The notes under the pieces: generated by a model
Database searches by the model: none
What the model was told of the DNA's origin: nothing
The model's input: the letters and a program-made list of their open reading frames with translations, nothing else
Position numbers and translations under genes: made by a program
In this document: piece after piece, positions 1 through 5,112 of the stretch
Layout: every line of letters begins with the position of its first letter
Numbering within the stretch: the stretch's first letter is position 1
IMG/VR virus record: IMGVR_UViG_3300001450_000441
Span: 1 to 20,325 of that record
DNA length: 20,325 nucleotides
Reading direction: 5' to 3' (one strand)
Origin: a virus

Positions 1-548
1 AATCTAGCCCATCCCTTCTTCTCTGGTGCTGAGTGGTATAAATCATAAAAATCATTCTTTCCCTTTGGTGTACCAATAAATATGGCATACCCCTTCCTAT
101 CACTAAGTGCTGGCCTTACTACCTCAGAGAACATCTTTGGGTTCATCTGGGCAAACTCGTCTAGCACAACCCCATCTAAATAAATTCCCCTGAGAGTGTC
201 ATAATTATCAGCTCCGTACAGTTGTATTCTAGCTCCTAAGAAGTCAGCTCTAAGCTCGGCTTCATTAAACTTAACATCCGGAAACACCTCGCACAATCTT
301 TTTAATTCATCCCAAGCAACTGTTTTAGCTTGCTTAAAGAGTGGTGCAATGTATGCATACCTCGGTGCTTTCTTTTTGTTTCCTATATCTTGCACAGCAG
401 ATTTAATTAATTCGTTTACAGCAAATACAGTCTTGCCAAACCTTCTGTGACACACTACAACATTAAATCTTTTAAGGTTAGTGTGTAAATGTCTTTGTAA
501 TTCCCTAGGGGTATAGGGTATTACTATAGGTTTTCTCTCCTCTTGCAT
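1..548 (-). CDS. terL: Terminase large subunit (N-terminal ATPase part; cut by window edge)
   Basis: DNA-packaging motor ATPase that drives genome translocation into the prohead. The visible 182 residues hold the ATPase motifs in order: a Walker A variant CHRRFGKT at residues 33-40 (Lys39, Thr40), Walker B GVVLDEFAQM around Asp130-Glu131, and the coupling motif IFIGTPKG at about 156-163. The C-terminal nuclease domain lies outside the window. The start is the ATG at 546-548, 5 nt after the small terminase stop; no clear Shine-Dalgarno is seen, so translation is probably coupled to terS. Motif order and spacing are those of phage large terminases. Identity is firm; the packaging type cannot be told from this part. 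Confidence 0.93.
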   Translation of the reverse strand, partial: MQEERKPIVIPYTPRELQRHLHTNLKRFNVVVCHRRFGKTVFAVNELIKSAVQDIGNKKKAPRYAYIAPLFKQAKTVAWDELKRLCEVFPDVKFNEAELRADFLGARIQLYGADNYDTLRGIYLDGVVLDEFAQMNPKMFSEVVRPALSDRKGYAIFIGTPKGKNDFYDLYHSAPEKKGWAR

Positions 549-553
549 AGAGT

Positions 554-1141
554 CTAGTGTACTTTACTATCTGTATCTTTTAAAAACTGGTTAGCGTCTG
601 CAATATCGGCCTCATCCTTGGCCCATTGTATGTCAAACTGCCTGTCTTCTACAACAACGTGGTGTTTTGGAGACCAGCCTGCTTGTGTCTTTAGCCAAAA
701 CGTAGTCATGCTAGGAGATTCTCCACTGACTGCCATTTCATAAGCAACACCTGCAACTCTTGCAGTTCTTTTGTCTTTAGCTACCAATAAATTATGTGCA
801 AAATATTTTGTTAGGGTCGCATTACTAATACCCATAACCTTAGAAATAGTATGCTGGTCTAATCCTATAGTAACCATCTCTTCTACTTTAGCATAGTCAT
901 CATCTGTAGGTTTATACGTCTGTCCTCTTTTGATTCTAGACTTTTTACCACCAGCTTTTTTAGATTCAGCACTAAGACCACCAGTTGGTCGGCCTTTTTT
1001 ACGCTCAATTTTAATTACAGCATCAGCAGGTACTATACCTTTAGCAGATGCTACTGCATATCTAAGTTCTTCTTCTAGTTCTTTCTCGATTTCTCGGATT
1101 TCTTCTTCAGAGTCTACTTTAATTGTGCCTTTATTTGCCAT
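554..1141 (-). CDS. terS: Terminase small subunit-like DNA-binding protein
   Basis: 195 residues, immediately upstream of terL on the same strand. An acidic N-terminal helix (about residues 11-30, coiled-coil-like) is followed by a Lys/Arg/Gly-rich linker (47-75) and a helix-turn-helix at about 82-115 (AKVEEMVTIGLD then ISKVMGISNATLTKYF). The stretch ESPSMTTFWLKTQAGW at 141-156 is typical of small terminases that read out HTH-bound pac or cos DNA. The role inferred from family and position is recognition of the packaging site and loading of TerL. The ATG at 1139-1141 has no Shine-Dalgarno; an extended -10 (TGGTATAAT) ends only 8 nt before it, so the message may be leaderless. It is the first gene of the minus-strand late unit. 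Confidence 0.82.
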   Translation of the reverse strand: MANKGTIKVDSEEEIREIEKELEEELRYAVASAKGIVPADAVIKIERKKGRPTGGLSAESKKAGGKKSRIKRGQTYKPTDDDYAKVEEMVTIGLDQHTISKVMGISNATLTKYFAHNLLVAKDKRTARVAGVAYEMAVSGESPSMTTFWLKTQAGWSPKHHVVVEDRQFDIQWAKDEADIADANQFLKDTDSKVH

Positions 1142-1149
1142 ATGTATGT

Positions 1150-1158
1150 ATTATACCA
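1150..1158 (-). promoter_or_regulatory. Extended -10 promoter for terS-terL
   Basis: On the minus strand the sequence reads TGGTATAAT (TGn + perfect -10). No good -35 is visible (TAAAAC at a 17-nt spacing), which extended -10 promoters tolerate. A start about 7 nt downstream would fall at or within 1-2 nt of the terS ATG, giving a leaderless or nearly leaderless transcript. Confidence 0.55.
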
Positions 1159-1185
1159 GAAATTTAAATATTGTTTTAATATAAC

Positions 1186-1250
1186 CTAGAATATTCTAGT
1201 GATTGTTTAAATAGTAAATTATATATAGTATATCACCACTAGAAGTCTAG
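1186..1250. promoter_or_regulatory. CTAG-bounded palindromes and AT-rich element in the divergent region
   Basis: Three elements lie together. CTAGAATATTCTAG (1186-1199) is a perfect 14-bp palindrome. CTAGAAGTCTAG (1239-1250) has perfect 5-bp arms around 2 nt. Between them, 1214-1233 matches GTAARTTATATATAGTATAT, found again at 5774-5793 in the control region before the ssDNA-binding protein gene (19 of 20 bases identical). On the minus strand, ATATTCTAGGTT (1183-1194) also matches the element at 5792-5803. These look like operator or phage-specific promoter sites shared by two control regions; the binding protein is unknown. Confidence 0.5.
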
Positions 1251-1284
1251 GTATGTTTAAGCGTTTAACTTAAAATAAAACAAT

Positions 1285-1293
1285 ATTATACCA
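1285..1293 (-). promoter_or_regulatory. Second copy of extended -10 element, minus strand
   Basis: The same TGGTATAAT appears again, inside a 12-bp exact repeat on the plus strand (TATTATACCAGA at 1149-1160 and 1284-1295), 135 bp upstream of the first. It would give terS a leader of about 135 nt. No convincing -35 is seen. The duplicated motif in a gene-free region supports real tandem promoters, but only a transcript-start map would prove use. Confidence 0.42.
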
Positions 1294-1390
1294 GATGAAC
1301 CATAGTATACTAATAATATTTACCTGTGCCGAAATTCGTATCCCCGAATATTGAAAAAATAATAATTTTACATGGAGCATGGTTCGGCTC

Positions 1391-1420
1391 TGGGGGATTT
1401 TTTTAGATTTGGGTGGGGGC
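1391..1420. other. G-rich patch in the gene-free region
   Basis: G runs at 1392-1396, 1411-1413 and 1415-1419 stand out in a strongly AT-rich neighbourhood, around an eight-base AT tract starting at 1397. Only three runs of three or more G are present, so a three-tier quadruplex is not supported. Position between terS and the iteron array makes a packaging-site role possible, but nothing here proves it. Confidence 0.25.
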
Positions 1421-1442
1421 ATGCCTTGCTTTCTCGGTTTTT
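1421..1442 (+). repeat. Left 22-bp direct repeat flanking the iteron array
   Basis: Bases 1421-1442 and 1593-1614 are direct repeats with 20 of 22 positions identical (core CTTGCTTTCTYGGTTTTT). They bracket the 11-bp iteron array almost exactly: the left copy ends 15 bp before it and the right copy begins at the next base after it. A third, partial copy (CCTTGCTTTTGCC) follows at 1444-1456. Confidence 0.75.
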
Positions 1443-1457
1443 TCCTTGCTTTTGCCC

Positions 1458-1592
1458 TGTTGATAACTCGTTGATAACCTGTTGGTAACTTGTTAGTAAC
1501 TATGTTAATAACTATGTGGATAACTTGTGGATAATGCGTGGATAACTCATGGATAACTCATGGATAACTTGTTTAATACTTTGTTAGTAACT
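1458..1592 (+). repeat. Array of twelve 11-bp DnaA-box-like iterons; candidate replication origin
   Basis: Twelve head-to-tail copies of an 11-bp unit, all in one orientation, begin at 1458, 1469, 1480, 1491, 1503, 1515, 1526, 1537, 1548, 1559, 1570 and 1582. Only three single-base insertions break the register. The consensus is close to TGTKGATAACT. Copies at 1515 and 1526 contain TGTGGATAA, the exact complement of the E. coli DnaA box TTATCCACA; most others differ by one or two bases. The left units are TGTT(G/A)(A/G)TAACT, the right ones YRTGGATAACT. An 11-bp period puts each site on nearly the same DNA face. An AT-rich stretch follows at 1610-1640. This resembles a plasmid or phage origin bound by DnaA or by a phage initiator; origin function is inferred. 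Confidence 0.72.
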
Positions 1593-1614
1593 ATGTCTTG
1601 CTTTCTTGGTTTTT
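1593..1614 (+). repeat. Right 22-bp direct repeat flanking the iteron array
   Basis: Partner of the repeat at 1421-1442 (two mismatches). It runs into an AT-rich stretch (TTTTTATATATTCC) that could serve as a DNA-unwinding element. Confidence 0.72.
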
Positions 1615-1669
1615 ATATATTCCTTTCTTAATAATTAAAGCCGGCTTGGTTTTAATATTGAGACAATCC

Positions 1670-1685
1670 ACGCATTTAAATGCGT
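1670..1685. promoter_or_regulatory. Palindrome copy 1 (ACGCATTTAAATGCGT)
   Basis: Perfect 16-bp palindrome, with CCACG at its left edge (1668-1672). First of five copies in the window. It lies 39 bp upstream of the -35 of the promoter at 1724-1751. A separate 10-bp palindrome, AAGCCGGCTT, sits just upstream at 1638-1647. Confidence 0.7.
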
Positions 1686-1723
1686 AGAAAATAACCCCGG
1701 TATCAAGGCTTTTAATAGATGAT

Positions 1724-1751
1724 TTGACAGGCTTCCCAGAATATGGATAAT
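1724..1751 (+). promoter_or_regulatory. Sigma70-like promoter for the gene at 1932
   Basis: TTGACA (1724-1729), a 16-bp spacer, then GATAAT (1746-1751). The -35 is perfect and the -10 differs by one base. The block GATTTGAC...ATATGGATAAT is repeated at 2766-2795 before the next operon. Arms CTTCC (1732-1736) and GGAAG (1753-1757) flank the -10 as a weak possible operator. The transcript would carry a leader of about 170 nt. Confidence 0.65.
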
Positions 1752-1759
1752 AGGAAGTA

Positions 1760-1901
1760 TGAATTGAGAACAACTGGTCACTATGACAAATCGCAATTCA
1801 CTATCCACGCATTTAAATGCATGGATAACAATTAGAGAAAGTAACTTCATTATTGCTGGCATTAGTTAACGCAATAATGCCAGTATTAAGTTGATACTTT
1901 C
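1760..1901 (+). ncRNA. Highly structured 5' leader with three consecutive hairpins
   Basis: Three inverted repeats follow one another in the leader of the gene at 1932. The first has TGAATTG (1760-1766) against CAATTCA (1794-1800). The second is palindrome copy 2 (1805-1824). The third has GAAAGTA (1837-1843) with TACTTTC (1895-1901), enclosing ACTT/AAGT and CTGGCATTA (1856-1864) with TAATGCCAG (1875-1883) around a 10-nt loop. No U-run follows, so this is not an intrinsic terminator. It may be a regulatory leader or a separately stable RNA. No known riboswitch class is recognised. Confidence 0.4.
1805..1824. promoter_or_regulatory. Palindrome copy 2, with iteron-like outer arms
   Basis: CCACGCATTTAAATGCATGG has one mismatch between its arms. 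The symmetry extends outward to ATCCA on the left and TGGAT on the right (1803-1826). The right arm CATGGATAAC (1820-1829) is the same as the iteron units at 1548 and 1559, so this site is like an inverted pair of iterons. It lies 53 bp after the -10, inside the transcribed leader. Confidence 0.65.
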
Positions 1902-1931
1902 CTTTATTTTTATTTAAAAAAGGATAATAAA

Positions 1932-2609
1932 ATGCAAAACTTAATACCAAATGATGAAGTTGGACTAATAGAAAGTGAAATTAATAAAGCTATTGCAAAG
2001 GATAAAAATGCTTCAGCGATTGTTAGTAGCACTAAAGCAACAGGAAAAGCAAAAAAATCCCAGCGTGATAAGGTTAGGGTTAGCCTTAAAAAAGTAAGCC
2101 TTGATGGAAAAAGTTACGCTGGATTGCATGAAGTTGAGCTAGCTATGAATAAGCTCAAATTAGATTGCATAAAGATACAGGATGACAGCGATATGAAATC
2201 TTTAAAAAGTTGTATCGAAAAGGTTTTTATAGAGTTAGCAAATGATAAGGATTACCCCTTTCATACTATGGAAAATCGCAAAAGTATGAAAAATGTAACG
2301 ATTAAAAATCCTAACGAGTGCAAGTTGTCCGAAGTCTTACTTGAAAGAGGTGCTAATAAAGCTGATGAAAGCGAAAATACACCTCTTCCAGCTGATTTTA
2401 TTGTTAACCTAACAGCTGATGACAAAAATACTTTTTATAGTAAAAATAAAGTATTGTTTGACTCCCACTGTGAGGTTGAAAATGGTGCGTTAGTAGTTGA
2501 TGATGATACATTTAACTATCAAATGTCACTGTTTGAAACCATGCAAAAAGAGTTGATAAAAATGCGTAAAAATGCATTAGCTAAAGCAAAAAAACCTGCT
2601 AAAGTCTAA
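1932..2609 (+). CDS. Lysine-rich protein of unknown function, monocistronic, next to the iteron array
   Basis: 225 residues; I do not recognise a family. The N-terminal 55 residues are rich in Lys, Ala and Ser, and the C-terminus is basic (MRKNALAKAKKPAKV), so nucleic-acid binding is plausible. The middle has a mixed alpha/beta look without a clear catalytic motif or Cys cluster. The ATG at 1932 has AGGA 7 nt upstream. It forms its own unit: promoter at 1724-1751, folded leader, terminator at 2615-2644. A lone gene next to an iteron array is the usual position of an initiator or an origin-binding regulator, but that is inference from place only. It could equally be an early host-takeover protein. 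No signal peptide or membrane segment is seen. Confidence 0.75.
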   Translation: MQNLIPNDEVGLIESEINKAIAKDKNASAIVSSTKATGKAKKSQRDKVRVSLKKVSLDGKSYAGLHEVELAMNKLKLDCIKIQDDSDMKSLKSCIEKVFIELANDKDYPFHTMENRKSMKNVTIKNPNECKLSEVLLERGANKADESENTPLPADFIVNLTADDKNTFYSKNKVLFDSHCEVENGALVVDDDTFNYQMSLFETMQKELIKMRKNALAKAKKPAKV

Positions 2610-2614
2610 CTTCT

Positions 2615-2644
2615 AGCCCTGCTGAAATATGCAGGGCTTTTTTT
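2615..2644 (+). terminator. Intrinsic terminator after the 1932 gene
   Basis: Perfect 8-bp stem AGCCCTGC (2615-2622) with GCAGGGCT (2631-2638), an 8-nt loop and a run of seven T (2638-2644). It lies just after the stop codon. Downstream to 2767 I see only AT-rich DNA with two smaller inverted repeats: TTGCTT/AAGCAA at about 2699-2714 and ATCCAC/GTGGGAT at 2735-2755. Confidence 0.9.
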
Positions 2645-2767
2645 CGTCTGTTAAAAGTTAATAAATGAGTAAATACAAGGTTATTTGCTGATTTATTTGC
2701 TTTTTTAAGCAATTATTAATCATTTTCCAGCAAAATCCACGCTTATTAGTGGGATAGGGCAAGTGAT

Positions 2768-2795
2768 TTGACTTACGGGTTTTTATATGGATAAT
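2768..2795 (+). promoter_or_regulatory. Sigma70-like promoter for the early small-gene operon
   Basis: TTGACT (2768-2773), a 16-bp spacer, then GATAAT (2790-2795). This is the same design as the promoter at 1724-1751, including the flanking GATTTGAC and ATATGGATAAT. A start near 2802 would place palindrome copy 3 in the 5' leader. Confidence 0.62.
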
Positions 2796-2819
2796 TAAGT
2801 ATAGAAATTCACAACAAAC

Positions 2820-2837
2820 CACGCAATTAAATGCGTG
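2820..2837. promoter_or_regulatory. Palindrome copy 3 before the early operon
   Basis: CACGCAATTAAATGCGTG, a 18-bp palindrome with one mismatched pair near the centre. It ends 18 nt before the ATG at 2856 and just upstream of the ribosome binding site AAGGAG. As RNA it would form a short hairpin next to the ribosome binding site. Confidence 0.68.
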
Positions 2838-2855
2838 ACAATATAAGGAGTAAGT

Positions 2856-3035
2856 ATGGTAGATAAAAACAATTCTATGTATGACAATTGGAAAGAATAC
2901 ATGGTTGATATGTATATAGATTTATATTATGTTGCTGATGATACTGGTCTTGTCATGTTAGATGATGTAGACTTTGAAACAGCACACAAATATGCAAGCA
3001 AGATGGATGGTTGCAGTGCATATAGAAAAATATAG
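2856..3035 (+). CDS. Small acidic protein of unknown function
   Basis: 59 residues from an ATG with a good AAGGAG 7 nt upstream (2845-2850 region). It is rich in Tyr, Asp and Met (NWKEYMVDMYIDLYYVADD), with no Cys cluster or membrane segment. The C-terminal half (DFETAHKYASKMDGCSAYRKI) looks helical. It is the first gene of the early operon, directly behind palindrome copy 3. Function unknown; its size and position suit a phage host-takeover protein, which is inference. Confidence 0.7.
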   Translation: MVDKNNSMYDNWKEYMVDMYIDLYYVADDTGLVMLDDVDFETAHKYASKMDGCSAYRKI

Positions 3036-3046
3036 GGGATAGTATT

Positions 3047-3166
3047 ATGTTAAGTGGTTTGCTATTTGATTTCTTTGTGTTTATACTTGTGTTAGTGGGA
3101 TTAAGTTGTGTCTTTGTTCCATTTTTTATGGATATGAATGACAAGATAAACGAGAAATTCAAGTAA
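3047..3166 (+). CDS. 39-residue single-pass membrane protein
   Basis: MLSGLLFDFFVFILVLVGLS and the following CVFVPFF form one long hydrophobic stretch (about residues 3-27), followed by a charged tail (MDMNDKINEKFK). The predicted topology is one transmembrane helix with a cytoplasmic or periplasmic tail. It begins 12 nt after the preceding stop. A partial GGGGAT before the ATG may be its ribosome site. It is too short for a family assignment. Small membrane proteins in early phage operons often act on host envelope processes, but nothing specific is visible. Confidence 0.62.
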   Translation: MLSGLLFDFFVFILVLVGLSCVFVPFFMDMNDKINEKFK

Positions 3167-3173
3167 TAAAAAA

Positions 3174-3214
3174 TATAGGCTATTGCTATTAACTCTAGAG
3201 GGCGATAGTCTATA
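3174..3214 (+). promoter_or_regulatory. Strong mRNA hairpin upstream of the 3246 gene
   Basis: TATAGGCTATTGC (3174-3186) pairs with GCGATAGTCTATA (3202-3214): 13 of 13 positions pair as RNA, two of them G-U, around a 15-nt loop that contains CTCTAGAG. The two differences from DNA symmetry are both G-U pairs, which favours RNA folding over a protein operator. No U-run follows, so it is not a terminator. It may be an mRNA processing or stability element. Confidence 0.5.
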
Positions 3215-3245
3215 CTCTTTATTACTAAGAAGTGGAGGTTTGCCT

Positions 3246-3857
3246 ATGCAAACAATTAAAATTGGTGAGTTTGAATACTCAAGAACTAAGATAAAGAATA
3301 ATATTCTTAGGGTGTACGCTGATAGCCTAGAGTCAGAGAAAAATGACTGGTATAGAGAGGCAAATCAGTGGGCGATTGATGTTTCTAATTTTTTACTCAG
3401 TTTTAAGAGGTTAAATGTTAGTGTTAAGCAGGTATTAGGCATAACATCAGCACTTTCACCCCTCAAGGAATGGGAAAAGAATAAGGAATTGACTGTTGAT
3501 TTTATTCTTAGTGGCGATTGTGGTCACATGAAGAACAATAAAATCAAGGCTTGGAGGATATTACATCATTGTAAAACTGATGATGATATTCTTAAGGTTC
3601 TCAATGGGCCAAAGACATCAAGATTTTATATGAATATGATGTATTCCAATGATGCAACCAGTGTTACTGTTGACAGGCATGCTATTGCAATTGCGATAGG
3701 CAGGACTGCAACAGATGTAGAGCAGGTGTTAACAATTCCTAAGTATACTTTTATTGAGAATTGTTATAAAATAAGTGCTGATGTGTTGGGATTAACACCC
3801 TTACATCTTCAGTCTATAACATGGCAAGCGTGGAAACGCATGAAAGCCAATAAATAA
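3246..3857 (+). CDS. DUF7178-like phage protein, possibly helix-hairpin-helix DNA glycosylase-related
   Basis: 203 residues from the ATG at 3246, chosen because GGAGG lies 7 nt upstream; an upstream TTG in frame at 3183 would put the hairpin at 3174-3214 inside the gene. Conserved-looking blocks are DWYREA (34-39), SALSPLKEW (68-76), KAWRI (101-105), GPKTSRFYMN (121-130) and VTVDRHA (140-146). This order matches phage proteins that I know as DUF7178 (from memory). The G-x-K-T-x-x-F block followed by V-D-x-H resembles the hairpin and catalytic Asp region of HhH-GPD glycosylases, so a base-excision or DNA-binding role is possible. This is a tentative fold guess. Confidence 0.75.
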   Translation: MQTIKIGEFEYSRTKIKNNILRVYADSLESEKNDWYREANQWAIDVSNFLLSFKRLNVSVKQVLGITSALSPLKEWEKNKELTVDFILSGDCGHMKNNKIKAWRILHHCKTDDDILKVLNGPKTSRFYMNMMYSNDATSVTVDRHAIAIAIGRTATDVEQVLTIPKYTFIENCYKISADVLGLTPLHLQSITWQAWKRMKANK

Positions 3858-3866
3858 GGAGAATAT

Positions 3867-4109
3867 ATGTTTCAAGAAATGTTTGAGCAAGCGAATGCTA
3901 AACCTAGCATAGATGTTAGTAGTTTAGTAAAAGATAATTGGTATATGATTAACTTAATGGGCAGTAGTGTGCGAGCAAAACTGCTTGAGTCTCCAAAGCA
4001 AGGCAGGGGATGGAAAAAAGTAGTGCTTATGGATGTGCGTGGTAGTGACATGGGCATGTTTGATGAGATGGGCAGTGTGTATGTGTCTAATATTACAGGG
4101 GATGCATAA
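3867..4109 (+). CDS. Small protein of unknown function, SH3-like look
   Basis: 80 residues; AAGGAG lies 6-7 nt before the ATG. After a helical N-terminus, residues 21-76 alternate short beta-type segments (NWYMINLMG, SVRAKLLES, KKVVLMDVRG, GSVYVSNI) with glycine turns, as in small SH3-like barrels. No catalytic motif is seen. Its last base is shared with the next start codon (TAATG), so translation is coupled. Function unknown. Confidence 0.72.
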   Translation: MFQEMFEQANAKPSIDVSSLVKDNWYMINLMGSSVRAKLLESPKQGRGWKKVVLMDVRGSDMGMFDEMGSVYVSNITGDA

Positions 4110-4279
4110 TGACTAATACTTACCATTGTTGTGTTGATGTAACCTATACTCAGTGGATATATGTAGATGCTGAGAGTGAGGAGGATGCCATTGTGGCTGC
4201 GAAAGATGAAGCTACTGATATGCACCCTAACTCACTGGTTTTGCATGGTGTAAATGTAGATAGTGTCTGGGAGGAGTAG
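4109..4279 (+). CDS. Small beta-alpha protein, DpnD/PcfM-like (tentative)
   Basis: 56 residues from an ATG overlapping the previous stop. YHCCVDVTYTQWIYVDAESEEDAIVAAKDEA shows the pattern of two beta strands, then V-D-A-x-S-x-E-E/D-A and a helix, typical of DpnD/PcfM-like small domains. The gene at 5112 has the same pattern (VDIEADSCEEAEQIA), so the operon carries two relatives. The role is unknown. It is acidic overall and ends in VWEE. Confidence 0.65.
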   Translation: MTNTYHCCVDVTYTQWIYVDAESEEDAIVAAKDEATDMHPNSLVLHGVNVDSVWEE

Positions 4280-4281
4280 TA

Positions 4282-4698
4282 ATGCAATGTAAAGCATTTC
4301 TGGAGCAACAGAAAGAAAAGATATACACTCTCACATCTGGTAGACAAGTGACTGTTCGTGAAGTGATGGATGTTACTGGTCTTTCAAAACCCGGTGCATA
4401 CCGAAGACTAGCTATGAACAAGGATGATGATGATGTGTTTGCTAAGGCTGGCTTTCATATAGGCAGGAAAGGTGCTAAAATAGATTGGGTAAGTGAGCCA
4501 GTCAAGGTAGTCATGGGGATACCACTCAATCCAGAGTATTTGGATGGGCAAATCAAGCACTGTGCGTCTTATGACAGGGATGGGAATAAACTTTCCTATT
4601 CGCAGAGAACTGCACTGGCTAGATATAGACGCAAGCTAAGAAAAGAGTGGCGAAACAGTAGTAATACTATAATAAATAGGAGCAGTTATAATGGCTGA
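4282..4698 (+). CDS. Helix-turn-helix protein, possible phage transcription regulator
   Basis: 138 residues; GGAGGAG at 4270-4276 serves the ATG. Residues about 22-46 (QVTVREVMDVTGLSKPGAYRRLAMN) fit a helix-turn-helix with a recognition helix KPGAYRRL. A second basic stretch at about 114-128 (SQRTALARYRRKLRKEWR) could be an additional DNA-binding helix. It is the only clear HTH protein of the plus arm, so it is a candidate for binding one of the repeated palindromes; this is inference. The C-terminus overlaps the next gene by 8 nt. Confidence 0.72.
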   Translation: MQCKAFLEQQKEKIYTLTSGRQVTVREVMDVTGLSKPGAYRRLAMNKDDDDVFAKAGFHIGRKGAKIDWVSEPVKVVMGIPLNPEYLDGQIKHCASYDRDGNKLSYSQRTALARYRRKLRKEWRNSSNTIINRSSYNG

Positions 4699-4864
4699 TA
4701 TGTATTTAAAGTTGTATGAAGAATGTAATAAACTTAGGGCCGAACTTGAGCAAGAAGCACCTGATGTTTCTGATGATAAAACATTGGAGGTATTTCTTGA
4801 TAAGGTAGAGCGTTTGAAAAGTAAATATAATAAACTTATAAAGATGGAGGATAATATATTATGA
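4691..4864 (+). CDS. Small coiled-coil protein of unknown function
   Basis: 57 residues. The ATG overlaps the end of the HTH gene, with AGGAG at 4679-4683 upstream, and the stop overlaps the next ATG (ATGA). Two charged amphipathic helices (MADMYLKLYEECNKLRAELE and LEVFLDKVERLKSKYNKLI) flank an acidic turn, so a coiled coil or helical hairpin is likely. No known family. Confidence 0.65.
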   Translation: MADMYLKLYEECNKLRAELEQEAPDVSDDKTLEVFLDKVERLKSKYNKLIKMEDNIL

Positions 4865-5112
4865 TTGATTTTAAATGGCACGAATTCAACAAAGAAGTTG
4901 ATGAGCGTATAGAACGTGCTATGAATATACAAAATGAGTACGCAGGTTGTGGTTTGTTTGACGATGATGGCAAGTTAGTGGATACTGGTATGTATCAGCT
5001 GGATAAAGGTACTATGTTAGAGATAATGCAGTACCAACAAGAGCAGATAACAGAGCAGAACAATAAGATTAATGACTTAAATTCTAGACTTTATAATATG
5101 GAGAAACTATAA
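4861..5112 (+). CDS. Small protein with C-terminal coiled coil
   Basis: 83 residues starting in an ATGA overlap. The N-terminal half contains CGLFDDDGKLVDTGMYQLD, a glycine-turn beta-like region; residues 50-83 (EIMQYQQEQITEQNNKINDLNSRL in part) form a Gln/Asn-rich coiled coil. The neighbouring gene at 4691 is also helical, so the two could pair. Function unknown. Confidence 0.7.
   Translation: MIDFKWHEFNKEVDERIERAMNIQNEYAGCGLFDDDGKLVDTGMYQLDKGTMLEIMQYQQEQITEQNNKINDLNSRLYNMEKL

Noticed and set aside
1391-1420. G-quadruplex
   Set aside because: Only three runs of three or more G are present within reach; a stable three-layer quadruplex needs four.
1372-1488. Plus-strand ORF of about 38 codons through the G-rich patch and the first iterons
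   Set aside because: No ribosome site, odd composition, and it would translate the repeat array.
1458-1592. CRISPR array
   Set aside because: The 11-bp units are contiguous, with no spacers, and no cas genes are present. The dispersed palindromes are also not an array. The Cas4-like nuclease fits phage recombination better.
1591-1862. Minus-strand ORFs of 60 and 75 codons in the divergent region
   Set aside because: They run through the palindromes, promoter and hairpins, overlap each other in different frames, and have no ribosome site.
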